From Meconema thalassinum (taxonomy: Eukaryota > Arthropoda > Insecta > Orthoptera > Tettigoniidae): a DNA stretch of 64,000 bases. Positions 53,949 to 64,000 of the stretch are shown here, piece by piece. The position numbers were made by a program, and so were the translations under genes. The stretch's first letter is position 1; every line of letters starts with the position of its first letter. Below the pieces are notes generated by a model. The model was not told where the DNA came from and did not search any database. It worked only from the letters and a program-made list of their open reading frames with translations. The stretch lies in contig OX336389.2 of NCBI GenBank assembly GCA_946902985.2, forward strand, positions 1,288,598,792 to 1,288,662,791, in the 5' to 3' direction.

Positions 53949-56900
53949 TGCCCCCGTAATTGAATTATGGTGAGACCACGGTGGCTATATTGAAAATTAT
54001 AAAGAAAGTTATGGCTGTCATAGTTATGACGTGGGTAGTCATGACGTAAGAACGGATGACGCAGACGTTATACCAGCAGGCTACTTGAGCTGAGATTCTC
54101 AGTGACGTCAGCATTTATTCGAGAAAGATCCGAGATTTACGACGCAGTCGCAGGAAACGTGGAATTGTGCTGAGGAAGAAATTATGCTATTGGAGGGGAG
54201 GCTCGAACCAATCAACGATTGTTTGAAGGAAGACGGAGATTGCTGAAACTATGGTATTTTTAATACTTTTTGGAATGAAGGATTGTGGAAATCCATTTGC
54301 AGTAGAGGCATTGATCTGGAATTTTGGTGAAAGTTATTTCCAGTTTTTGAATTTTGAAAATCCGTCAGGTATTGACGAAGCTGGAACTTCTAGCTATGAC
54401 GCAGTAACACGCTATGGAAGGGATGGATACGCCCCTTATGAAGTTTATAAAAGGCCTTGCGCAGAAGAGAGGAGGCTCAATCGTCTCAATCGCATATCTC
54501 AAATCATCAGATATTCAGTGCTTATATAGTCGTTTTGGTGAAACGTCGAGTGACATTAGTAGAGAGAGTCGTCATTATAACGCGTGGTGAAGCCACCGCA
54601 TTAAACGAGATTCAAGCAGACAAGCAGTGCAAGTTTACTGTGAGTAAAACTAGGTGAAGTTAAAACGCACATTATAACGCGTCTACAAGAGTGGCTATGA
54701 ACAGTTAGCGGTTGCCTACAAGCTAATTCTATTGTGCAGTGCTACATTAAGCAGTGTAGTAAATTTGAACAATTTCAAGGAGTTATTTCAGAAGATATTA
54801 GCAAATTTAGACGACTGACAAAAGTGATTTTCTCGCTACCTGAGAAGCACGTTATAGCGTCAGATCCTACGCTACGGCTGACACTGCTAGTATAACAGGG
54901 ATACTTCTGATTGCTTTTGTGACACAACGCTACAGTATTATGGAGCAGTTTAATAAGGCAGTTTGTTCTTCTATTACCATAACCGAAGAGAAGATGGAAG
55001 GCTAAAGGACTTTAATGCAATTGGGACATACATCGTTGGAGTAAGATAGCAACATGGAACTTCGCTAATTGCCATTCCATATAAGCGGACATGTGGTGAA
55101 CAACCATCTACACCCATGTTTCGTGGCTCAACGCTGAATACTATCAAACAGCAATGAAAACGATTTCATACTCTCTGAATATGAATATTTCTACGGAAAT
55201 TACTACAAAAACTTCATGGCGATTTTCTACAAGATCTTCAGGGATTTTTCAAGAGAGGTCAGGGTTGTCCCGACTCACAAAGAAGAATTTTGCCGGAAGG
55301 ATGTCTTACGTCTTCATGGAGCAGTGCAATTTCCGGAGAAGGAAGCAGTTCGATTCTCCGAGGGTGCTGTTTCCTGTTTCGAGGATGGAGCTCAGCTTTA
55401 ACTTGGTGAAATGGATCCATCAGCAGTCTTCTTTGGGGAATTTTCCTCTGGAACTTCAATCGGCAGATAAGGTAGTCGTGAACGTTTATTGTATTTGAGT
55501 TTTCTAGCAATATCTGAGCAGCCATTTTCCCATATTTTTGTCCTCATGTATTTTGCCCTATATTCTTGTTTGAGATTCCTATTCTCAGTACACCTTGATG
55601 AGTTATGCCTTTTTCGACGATTTATTAAGACATGGTTATGTCATGGGCATAGTTAAATGATTTTGGATCAGTAGAGACTGACATTTAGATTTTTCAGTAA
55701 TTTGCTTAATTTTTTGTAGTCACGATTTGACTATAAGTTAATGATTTTCATGGCAGATTTAACTTCAGACAGCGTGTCTCTTTATTAAAGTAATTTCTAC
55801 CCCAGTTAATTACTTTGACCAATTTTCTGTCATCATCAAGAAGGAAGAACATTTAAATGATTTTAGAGCGTTAAAATCTCTTGCATTGTCGACGATCTTG
55901 GAAATACTAGTCGTTATTTGAAATTGATTGCAACACAGACATTTATCGTCAGTTATGAACGACCATTGCATCATAGATAATTTTGTGAAAGATGAACTTT
56001 AATTATGAATTATTGAATGCATTAAAGTCGTGAACTTTTGTTAGAAGTTTTTTCTCAATTAGAGATTTGAATAATAATGTTTGCATTCCACAGTCTAATT
56101 GGATTCTATTCGACTATTTTGCAGTTTAGTCGCACTTTGTTTGATGATAGTATTTTTATACTACAATACTTTGAAGATGATAATCTTAAATTTTGATAGA
56201 CCAGAGAGGCGTATATAAGCGTATTCACTATTAAATTTGTTTGTGATTGGCAAATTTTTACTTCATTTCGATTCATGAATGAAATCCACGAAGGTTAAAT
56301 GACAACAGTTTTTGAAACAATTAATGATTATAAGAATTTTTGAAGTGGAACTATGAATGTATAATCGCCAGTGCAGCGGACATGTTGAAAGTCGCTGATG
56401 TATAATGCCCTTGAAGTAAATGAAGGACGTTCCCACAGTAATTAATGATATTAAAGAATTTGTTAGTGGAGGTTTTTGTAAATTCCGTGGAAGATTTTGA
56501 TGCCGTATGTATTAATATATGATGAATTTTGGGCCTATTTTTGTAAGCGACGTATTTACCGCTGGAGTGTATTGTATTTGTCCTTTGAAAATTAATCAAG
56601 TGAATTTACTGTTATAATTAACAAGAGTATTGAAAGAATTTGAGATAAGATTTTGAATGAAGATTACCGTCACAAATAATTATAATAATTATTAAACCTT
56701 TATTAAACCAGATTGTGACATTAACATGTATAACTAACCTTCATTGGTCGATTATATTAACACGATTTTGAAATTACCAACCGGATAAACATGTGGTTAA
56801 TGTATTTCTCAAATTAATAATTTGAATAATTTAAATGTTAATATTGTATATAAATAATGTAAATATCTTTGACAATAATGTGGAACGAAAGTAATGTTAG

Positions 56901-57290
56901 AGGCGTGTTTAAAATTCTTTTTGTCTTTAACTATATTATGAACAATTTCTAATTGTTATAAACATTTATGAGTTTTTGTTATAAACATTTAAGAGTTTGT
57001 TTTATACTCTAAACAATGCTTATTAAACATTTGGATGATAATTAAACAAGTTTAGGGATTGTCAGAATAATCCAGTGGTATGTGAGTAAAGCATTTGAAA
57101 GATTTGCGTAACAATATTTTGTGATGTCTTGCGGACATTTAAAACTTTTGAGAGAGTGCTGGATTCTTACGCAACGTGGCTTGACAAGGGAGCCCATTTG
57201 ACAGGTGTACGTCAGGTTGAAGGGTAGATGGCAGCTGGCCAGACATCTGGTTATCAGCGGACGAGGTCGTCTACAGTGTGGCCTTGCGCC

Positions 57291-57298
57291 TATAAATA
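57291..57298 (+). promoter_or_regulatory. Putative LTR TATA box
   Basis: TATAAATA preceded by GC-rich GGCCTTGCGCC, about 235 bp before the AATAAA signal and 570 bp before the primer-binding site. This is the expected order of promoter, R and U5 in an LTR. Confidence 0.55.
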
Positions 57299-57527
57299 CA
57301 AGTGTCATGTTTATTAAAAGAAAACAAATGCTCTATAAATGTGTCTCATCCTGACTTCCTTATCCAATCCAAATGTGTTCTAAATATTACGTTATTTTGA
57401 GCTCGTGGGAGCTAACATGTTGTATAATAACTTTGCAAGTCCTATAGGAGGACGTAGTCAGATTGCCATGGGCTACTGATAGCCACATTTATTTTGTTGA
57501 GTTGTTAAAGTCATACCCTTTATTTGA

Positions 57528-57533
57528 AATAAA
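57528..57533 (+). promoter_or_regulatory. Putative LTR polyadenylation signal
   Basis: AATAAA followed by a GT/T-rich stretch (about 57,536-57,575). In the right LTR this would end the element's transcript. Confidence 0.5.
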
Positions 57534-57863
57534 GCTTTTGTACAGTTCAAAGTTCTTGCCGTCGTTCTGGTTCATTTTTAAATGTCATGGTCAAGGTTAT
57601 TGTGGGAGCATACTTTAGAGATCCTGTTGTCAACCCAATCCCCGAGATATTTATAAGAGGTAAGTAGAGGTAAGTATGGACCCCCGTCTATTTTGGTGTG
57701 TTCCACAATAATTCCTTGTTAACTTCTGTGCTCAAATCTCGGTAGTGTCTGTCAGTGCCATTTTCATTGGTGTAGCTGAGCCGGCGCTGTGGATTATTGG
57801 CAATCCGATTGAGGGGGCGGATATCTGACAGCCTACTATCCGGGTAAACGGGGACAGAAGGAT

Positions 57864-57881
57864 TGGCGCCCAACGTGGGGC
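57864..57881 (+). other. Primer-binding site, lysine tRNA type
   Basis: TGGCGCCCAACGTGGGGC, an 18-base site complementary to the 3' end of a lysine tRNA as used by several retro-elements. It lies seven bases after the proposed LTR end and marks the start of minus-strand DNA synthesis. Confidence 0.85.
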
Positions 57882-58447
57882 TGATTCAACATAACTGGAT
57901 CACCAGGTTGAACGCCAGTAGAATTGGCAAACCTAAAACGTGTGGATCGATTTGACTCAAATAAAGAGGTTGATTCTTTGTTAGATGTCTAGGCCAATTG
58001 TAGTATTTAAGAGTGTGATTATATAGGAATTAAATGTTGAATTGTAGTAGGAACATTACACTCAGAAAAGATCAGATCTTATACAACTTGAGAAAGGTTA
58101 AATAGGCTGGAAACTTAGAAAAATCGCCTATGATCTGGAATCTTATTTAATTTGACCGGCTTATGACATTTCAGTCATATTAAAGATAAAATTAAATTAT
58201 TTGGATTATAAATGTAAATTATTTGTGTTAGGATATTTTAAAATGGACCAAGGAAATTTGAACATGTGCTTGAGTTTGTTTCAACATGAAGTGTCTTCGA
58301 AGGTTAATTATAAGGTAGTTATAAGTTAGATTTAAGACAGAAAATTGATCAAATTTATATATGGTGAAAAGTGTTGCTCAGATGTTGTTATTTTGCTCTT
58401 TTGATGTATGTCCCTACAGCAGTCTATATTTTTGAATTAATATTGTC

Positions 58448-60811
58448 ATGGCAGATGAAAGTCTTAGGAGGATGTTAGAGGAGATGTCTGCTAGCATGAA
58501 TAGCAGTATGAAGCAGATGAGTGAAAGCATGAAGGAGATGGAAGCTAGGAATGCTAGTCGAATGGAGGAGAATGCTAGTAATTTGAAAACTAGCATGGAT
58601 GAAAGTTTGAAAGTTATTCAGACCAGTTCTGCTAACTTAGAGGATAATATGTCGCGTTTACAGATTAATACCCAAGGAATCGAGAATACTGTAACTGACA
58701 TCCGCACAGATGTGTCCAATGTGCATAAAAATGTTTCTGATGTTAAACTTGATGTTTCTAAAGTACAGAAAGATCTTACAATGTTGAATTTAGATGTTGC
58801 TAATTTCCGAAGTGATATTTCTTGTGCTAGGGCTGAGGTAGTTGTTGTTAAAAATGATGTTGCGACTGTCCAAGACAAGGTTGAGGAAGTCCAAAGAGGA
58901 ATCCAAAATGTTAGAACTGATGTGTCCAATGTTCAGGTTGATATTAATAACATTCATTCGGATGTAAACGAGATGCAAAGTGACATAAATAAAATTCAAG
59001 TCGAAGTCAACACAGTTTTCGTAGATATTGCTAAAGTCCAAACTGATGTAAATAAAGTCAGGGAAGAAATAGAAAATTCGAAAACCCTTTGTACACGTAA
59101 TAGAAGTGCATTAACGACTAGGCTAGTTGATGAGTCAGTTAGAACGACAGCATCTTTAGCAGGTTTAAAGTTTGATGTAGAGGTCATGAGAACCCAGGTA
59201 TTAGACCATAATAGATTATTGAAAGAAGATATCGAAGTAGACATAGCAGAAATGTTAACGGCATATATAGCAGTATGGAAAGACGAGTGGAATAGGTCAA
59301 GTGGGGAACATGTAACCCAAATTCAAGAACGTATTGAAAGAAAACTTGCCAGTACTCAAATAGATATCAACAATGAAGTAGTACAGATTAGGAAAGATTT
59401 AAGCATCAGGATGGATTCGCTATCCGAGAGACAAGTAGAAGATAGAACACAATTAGGTCAGGATGTGCAAGCATTAAAATCTGCATTAGAGGATCAAATT
59501 CATAAAGTTGTCTCTGATGTGAATGAAACGACGAGTAAACTGCAAAATTTGAAGCTAGGAGAAGCTAGTTTGATGGAGACCTACAAAGATGAGTTAATCA
59601 AGAAAGTCTTAACGGAGATTACTGACAAGGATACAGTAGGCGTGGCTTGCGAAACCAATAGGAATTATGCCAGAAGATATAACCTAGATCCAGAAGAGAG
59701 AGACGTCACTTCTGAAGAACGTATATCCAGATTCAGGGAGGAAGATGACGAGAGGAATATGGAACCTGAGTGGAACTATCGAGATAGTGGGAAAAACTAC
59801 CCGGATTCATATCCGAGAAATGTCACGGTCATCAGGAATTTTGAAGACAAACCACAAAAGTTCAGCAACACTGACAGTTTGACGCCTATAGAGTATGTCA
59901 GGAACCTCAAAGATTATTTCATCGAAGCTCACATTCCCAGAGAGAGAGAGATGAAGATTGTGGAAAGATTTTTGTTTGGAGGACCCCTCGAATGGTTTTG
60001 CGCATTTAGATACGCATTCAGTAACTTTGACGAGTTTGCAGAGGCGCTAATCAAACGATTTTGGTCCATCGAAGCGCAGAATTCGTTAAGAGCGGAAGTT
60101 TATTCAAGAAAATACTCAGGTACTCTTCCAACGCGGTACGCTGATTTCTTTACGAGTCAATTGTCCCGCTTGAGATTTTTGCAACCCCCTTTGTCAACGG
60201 AGCAATTAATTGATGCGATTTCTCGTATGCTGCCTGTGGAGGTGAGGAGACTAATCATTTCATCAAACATAAGGGATTTGACCAGCATGGATGAATTACT
60301 GAGGAGGTTAGACTACACAAGTCCAATGCCTAACGTGGTACAGAAAGGTCAAAGGCATGACTTTAAAGAAATAAATACGGTATATATGGACCAAGTCCAA
60401 CAAACTGACAAGCCAGATGAAGAGAAAACTGACAATGTAGGTCCTCACAGGAATAATCAGTTTAGAAATAACAGATCGCAAGGTTACCGTCCATATCAAC
60501 AGAGAAGAGGTTGGAACTATAATCGAGGCAATTACAACAATGGAAGAGGCAGATATTACAACAATAATGGTTATAACAGAAATTATAATAGAAATAACCA
60601 GAACCAAAATAGAAATCAAAATCCTCAAGGTCAGGTTATGACACCCGATCAGTATCAGGAAAGAGAGAGGGAAAGCCAGCAATACCTAAAGGAGTTACGG
60701 GAAAAGGAAGCCGAAAATCAAAAGAAAAGGCAGGATGTTGTAATCGATCCTGGACCTTCGACAGTCCAGCAGAACTTAGAAAATAGAAATACTGGACAGA
60801 AGAGAAAGTAG
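58448..60811 (+). CDS. gag: Gag-like protein of the LTR retrotransposon, 787 residues
   Basis: The only protein of the internal region; it would form the particle that packages element RNA. Residues 1-80 are Met/Ser/Glu-rich. Residues 80-210 form a long coiled coil with a recurring (V/I)xxDV pattern (NVRTDVSNVQVDINNIHSDV). A retrotransposon Gag core lies at about 480-625, with GPLEWFCAFRYAFSNFDEFA, LIKRFWS, YSRKYSGTLP and RYADFFTSQLSRLRFLQPPL. Residues 668-728 are rich in N, R, G and Y and probably bind nucleic acid. No CCHC zinc knuckle is present. The start at 58,448 is the first Met after an in-frame leader. It is intact, with no stop or frameshift, and is followed by a short non-coding stretch without protease, RT or integrase. 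Confidence 0.87.
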   Translation: MADESLRRMLEEMSASMNSSMKQMSESMKEMEARNASRMEENASNLKTSMDESLKVIQTSSANLEDNMSRLQINTQGIENTVTDIRTDVSNVHKNVSDVKLDVSKVQKDLTMLNLDVANFRSDISCARAEVVVVKNDVATVQDKVEEVQRGIQNVRTDVSNVQVDINNIHSDVNEMQSDINKIQVEVNTVFVDIAKVQTDVNKVREEIENSKTLCTRNRSALTTRLVDESVRTTASLAGLKFDVEVMRTQVLDHNRLLKEDIEVDIAEMLTAYIAVWKDEWNRSSGEHVTQIQERIERKLASTQIDINNEVVQIRKDLSIRMDSLSERQVEDRTQLGQDVQALKSALEDQIHKVVSDVNETTSKLQNLKLGEASLMETYKDELIKKVLTEITDKDTVGVACETNRNYARRYNLDPEERDVTSEERISRFREEDDERNMEPEWNYRDSGKNYPDSYPRNVTVIRNFEDKPQKFSNTDSLTPIEYVRNLKDYFIEAHIPREREMKIVERFLFGGPLEWFCAFRYAFSNFDEFAEALIKRFWSIEAQNSLRAEVYSRKYSGTLPTRYADFFTSQLSRLRFLQPPLSTEQLIDAISRMLPVEVRRLIISSNIRDLTSMDELLRRLDYTSPMPNVVQKGQRHDFKEINTVYMDQVQQTDKPDEEKTDNVGPHRNNQFRNNRSQGYRPYQQRRGWNYNRGNYNNGRGRYYNNNGYNRNYNRNNQNQNRNQNPQGQVMTPDQYQERERESQQYLKELREKEAENQKKRQDVVIDPGPSTVQQNLENRNTGQKRK

Positions 60812-60990
60812 AGAGGAGAGAATGCATTTAACCACACACAACCCAGAGTAGAAGAGATTTATGATTAAGGAACATAGAGGAAATATCATACTAGAGTAAG
60901 CCAGTAATAATTCAATTTCGTGTTCAAGAGAGTTGAGGTACTTGTAACACTGAGTTTAAAAACAATTTGCAACTGTTTTTAAAACGTGGT
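60812..60990 (+). other. Internal region between gag and the 3' LTR
   Basis: About 180 bp with no coding capacity. The absence of pol here is direct evidence that the element cannot move by itself. Confidence 0.7.
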
Positions 60991-61000
60991 GAGGGGAGAA
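60991..61000 (+). other. Polypurine tract
   Basis: GAGGGGAGAA immediately before the TG of the 3' LTR, preceded by GTGGT. This is the expected plus-strand primer site. Confidence 0.8.
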
Positions 61001-64000
61001 TGCCCCCGTAATTGAATTATGGTGAGACCACGGTGGCTATATTGAAAATTATAAAGAAAGTTATGGCTGTCATAGTTATGACGTGGGTAGTCATGACGTA
61101 AGAACGGATGACGCAGACGTTATACCAGCAGGCTACTTGAACTGAGATTCTCAGTGACGTCAGCATTTATTCGAGAAAGATCCGAGATTTACGACGCAGT
61201 CGCAGGAAACGTGGAATTGTGCTGAGGAAGAAATTATGCTATTGGAGGGGAGGCTCGAACCAATCAACGATTGTTTGAAGGAAGACGGAGATTGCTGAAA
61301 CTATGGTATTTTTAATACTTTTTGGAATGAAGGATTGTGGAAATCCATTTGCAGTAGAGGCATTGATCTGGAATTTTGGTGAAAGTTATTTCCAGTTTTT
61401 GAATTTTGAAAATCCGTCAGGTATTGACGAAGCTGGAACTTCTAGCTATGACGCAGTAACACGCTATGGAAGGGATGGATACGCCCCTTATGAAGTTTAT
61501 AAAAGGCCTTGCGCAGAAGAGAGGAGGCTCAATCGTCTCAATCGCATATCTCAAATCATCAGATATTCAGTGCTTATATAGTCGTTTTGGTGAAACGTCG
61601 AGTGACATTAGTAGAGAGAGTCGTCATTATAACGCGTGGTGAAGCCACCGCATTAAACGAGATTCAAGCAGACAAGCAGTGCAAGTTTACTGTGAGTAAA
61701 ACTAGGTGAAGTTAAAACGCACATTATAACGCGTCTACAAGAGTGGCTATGAACAGTTAGCGGTTGCCTACAAGCTAATTCTATTGTGCAGTGCTACATT
61801 AAGCAGTGTAGTAAATTTGAACAATTTCAAGGAGTTATTTCAGAAGATATTAGCAATTTTAGACGACTGACAAAAGTGATTTTCTCGCTACCTGAGAAGC
61901 ACGTTATAGCGTCAGATCCTACGCTACGGCTGACACTGCTAGTATAACAGGGAGACTTCTGATTGCTTTTGTGACACAACGCTACAGTATTATGGAGCAG
62001 TTTAATAAGGCAGTTTGTTCTTCTATTACCATAACCGAAGAGAAGATGGAAGGCTAAAGGACTTTAATGCAATTGGGACATACATCGTTGGAGTAAGATA
62101 GCAACATGGAACTTCGCTAATTGCCATTCCATATAAGCGGACATGTGGTGAACAACCATCTACACCCATGTTTCGTGGCTCAACGCTGAATACTATCAAA
62201 CAGCAATGAAAACGATTTCATACTCTCTGAATATGAATATTTCTACGGAAATTACTACAAAAACTTCATGGCGATTTTCTACAAGATCTTCAGGGATTTT
62301 TCAAGAGAGGTCAGGGTTGTCCCGACTCACAAAGAAGAATTTTGCCGGAAGGATGTCTTACGTCTTCATGGAGCAGTGCAATTTCCGGAGAAGGAAGCAG
62401 TTCGATTCTCCGAGGGTGCTGTTTCCTGTTTCGAGGATGGAACTCAGCTTTAACTTGGTGAAATGGATCCATCAGCAGTCTTCTTTGGGGAATTTTCCTC
62501 TGGAACTTCAATCGGCAGATAAGGTAGTCGTGAACGTTTATTGTATTTGAGTTTTCTAGCAATATCTGAGCAGCCATTTTCCCATATTTTTGTCCTCATG
62601 TATTTTGCCCTATATTCTTGTTTGAGATTCCTATTCTCATTACACCTTGATGAGTTATGCCTTTTTCGACGATTTATTAAGACATGGTTATGTCATGGGC
62701 ATAGTTAAATGATTTTGGATCAGTAGAGACTGACATTTAGATTTTTCAGTAATTTGCTTAATTTTTTGTAGTCACGATTTGACTATAAGTTAATGATTTT
62801 CATGGCAGATTTAACTTCAGACAGCGTGTCTCTTTATTAAAGTAATTTCTACCCCAGTTAATTACTTTGACCAATTTTCTGTCATCATCAAGAAGGAAGA
62901 ACATTTAAATGATTTTAGAGCGTTAAAATCTCTTGCATTGTCGACGATCTTGGAAATACTAGTCGTTATTTGAAATTGATTGCAACACAGACATTTATCG
63001 TCAGTTATGAACGACCATTGCATCATAGACAATTTTGTGAAAGATGAACTTTAATTATGAATTATTGAATGCATTAAAGTCGTGAACTTTTGTTAGAAGT
63101 TTTTTCTCAATTAGAGATTTGAATAATAATGTTTGCATTCCACAGTCTAATTGGATTCTATTCGACTATTTTGCAGTTTAGTCGCACTTTGTTTGATGAT
63201 AGTATTTTTATACTACAATACTTTGAAGATGATAATCTTAAATTTTATTAAGACCAGAGAGGCGTATATAAGCGTATTCACTATTAAATTTGTTTGTGAT
63301 TGGCAAATTTTTACTTCATTTCGATTCATGAATGAAATCCACGAAGGTTAAATGACAACAGATTTTGAAACAATTAATGATTATAAGAATTTTTGAAGTG
63401 GAACTATGAATGTATAATCGCCAGTGCAGCGGACATGTTGAAAGTCGCTGATGTATAATGCCCTTGAAGTAAATGAAGGAGGTTCCCACAGTAATTAATG
63501 ATATTAAAGAATTTGTTAGTGGAGGTTTTTGTAAATTCTGTGGAAGATTTTGATGCCGTATATATTAATATATGATGAATTTTGGGCCTATTTTTGTAAG
63601 CGACGTATTTACCGCTGGAGTGTATTGTATTTGTCCTTTGAAAATTAATCAAGTGAATTTACTGTTATAATTAACAAGAGTATTGAAAGAATTTGAGATA
63701 AGATTTTGAATGAAGATTACCGTCACAAATAATTATAATAATTATTAAACCTTTATTAAACCAGATTGTGACATTAACATGTATAACTAACCTTCATTGG
63801 TCGATTATATTAACACGATTTTGAAATTACCAACCGGATGAACATGTGGTTAATGTATTTCTCAAATTAATAATTTGAATAATTTAAATGTTAATATTGT
63901 ATATAAATAATGTAAATATCTTTGACAATAATGTGGAACGAAAGTAATGTTAGAGGCGTGTTTAAAATTCTTTTTGTCTTTAACTATATTATGAACAATT
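61001..64000 (+). repeat. 3' LTR, left 3.0 kb (cut by window end)
   Basis: Repeats 53,949-56,947 at an offset of 7,052 bp, becoming 7,053 after a one-base gap near 63,247. Differences seen include positions near 54,090, 54,803, 54,903, 55,391, 55,588, 55,979, 56,311, 56,430, 56,478, 56,508 and 56,788. About 0.9 kb, including the promoter, remains outside the window, so the flanking target duplication cannot be checked. Confidence 0.92.

Larger units (their letters stand above)
53949..57856 (+). repeat. 5' LTR, about 3.9 kb
   Basis: Begins TGCCCCCGTAATTG and ends ACA seven bases before the primer-binding site. The first 3.0 kb recurs at 61,001-64,000 with about a dozen differences seen by eye, which means a recent insertion. 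A TATA box (57,291) and a polyadenylation signal (57,528) place the U3 at about 3.35 kb and leave some 0.55 kb for R and U5. This is far longer than usual for insect LTRs. Short frames inside (54,251-54,529; 55,154-55,498) have no recognised domain. The right boundary rests on the PBS and TG/CA rule, as the end of the second LTR is outside the window. Confidence 0.85.

Noticed and set aside
54251..55498. ORFs of 92 and 114 codons present in both LTRs
   Set aside because: The two LTRs are copies made at one insertion, so identity says nothing about coding. No domain was recognised.
58618..60827. Minus-strand ORFs of 63-124 codons across the gag gene
   Set aside because: Shadows of the 787-codon Gag frame; rich in I/S/T from antisense reading of N/D codons, with no domain.

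Overview
The window reads as nuclear DNA from an insect, probably one with a large repeat-rich genome. It is AT-rich, there is no operon structure, the reading frames are short and broken, and most of the sequence can be assigned to transposable elements of animal type. Short tRNA-derived repeats with (ATC)n tails resemble those I associate with cockroaches, termites, crickets and stick insects. That placement is inference only. I found no rRNA gene, no intact tRNA gene and no CRISPR array.

Layout. 1-16,650 is a rearranged cluster of one non-LTR retrotransposon family (called LINE-A here; Jockey/CR1-like, TCTA-repeat tail). A tandem array of about 3 kb units is interrupted at its left edge by a complete Tc1 element (105-1,569). 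It is followed by a duplicated non-LINE block (S1, S2) lying between LINE-A copies in opposite orientations. 16,650-22,590 is mostly unassigned DNA with one decayed transposase-like fragment. 22,592-25,800 is a 66-bp minisatellite split by another LINE-A copy. About 25,895-33,666 is a second LINE (LINE-C) holding two DNA transposons: a 2,140-bp hAT element with an 8-bp duplication and a 1,548-bp PIF/Harbinger-like element with a TTA duplication. Removing both leaves one reading frame, apart from one stop and one frameshift. 34-42 kb holds a LINE-A endonuclease fragment, an RTE-like LINE tail carrying a short SINE insertion, a 3,026-bp hAT element with a perfect 8-bp duplication, a decayed hAT transposase and a candidate host exon. 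45.4-48.2 kb is LINE-B, with a 647-codon reverse transcriptase frame.

48.5-53.7 kb is the most gene-like part: a possible first exon of a THAP-domain gene, and an unrecognised ORF whose last codons are interrupted by a complete DD41D Tc1/mariner element with a full-length transposase. A Helitron helicase remnant follows.

53,949-64,000 is a young LTR retrotransposon with very long LTRs (about 3.9 kb each; the right one runs off the window). It has a lysine-tRNA-type primer-binding site, one Gag-like ORF of 787 codons, a polypurine tract and no pol. It is the most distinctive single element here. The general picture is nested insertion into a non-genic region, with several insertion events that can be ordered in time from target-site duplications and restored reading frames.
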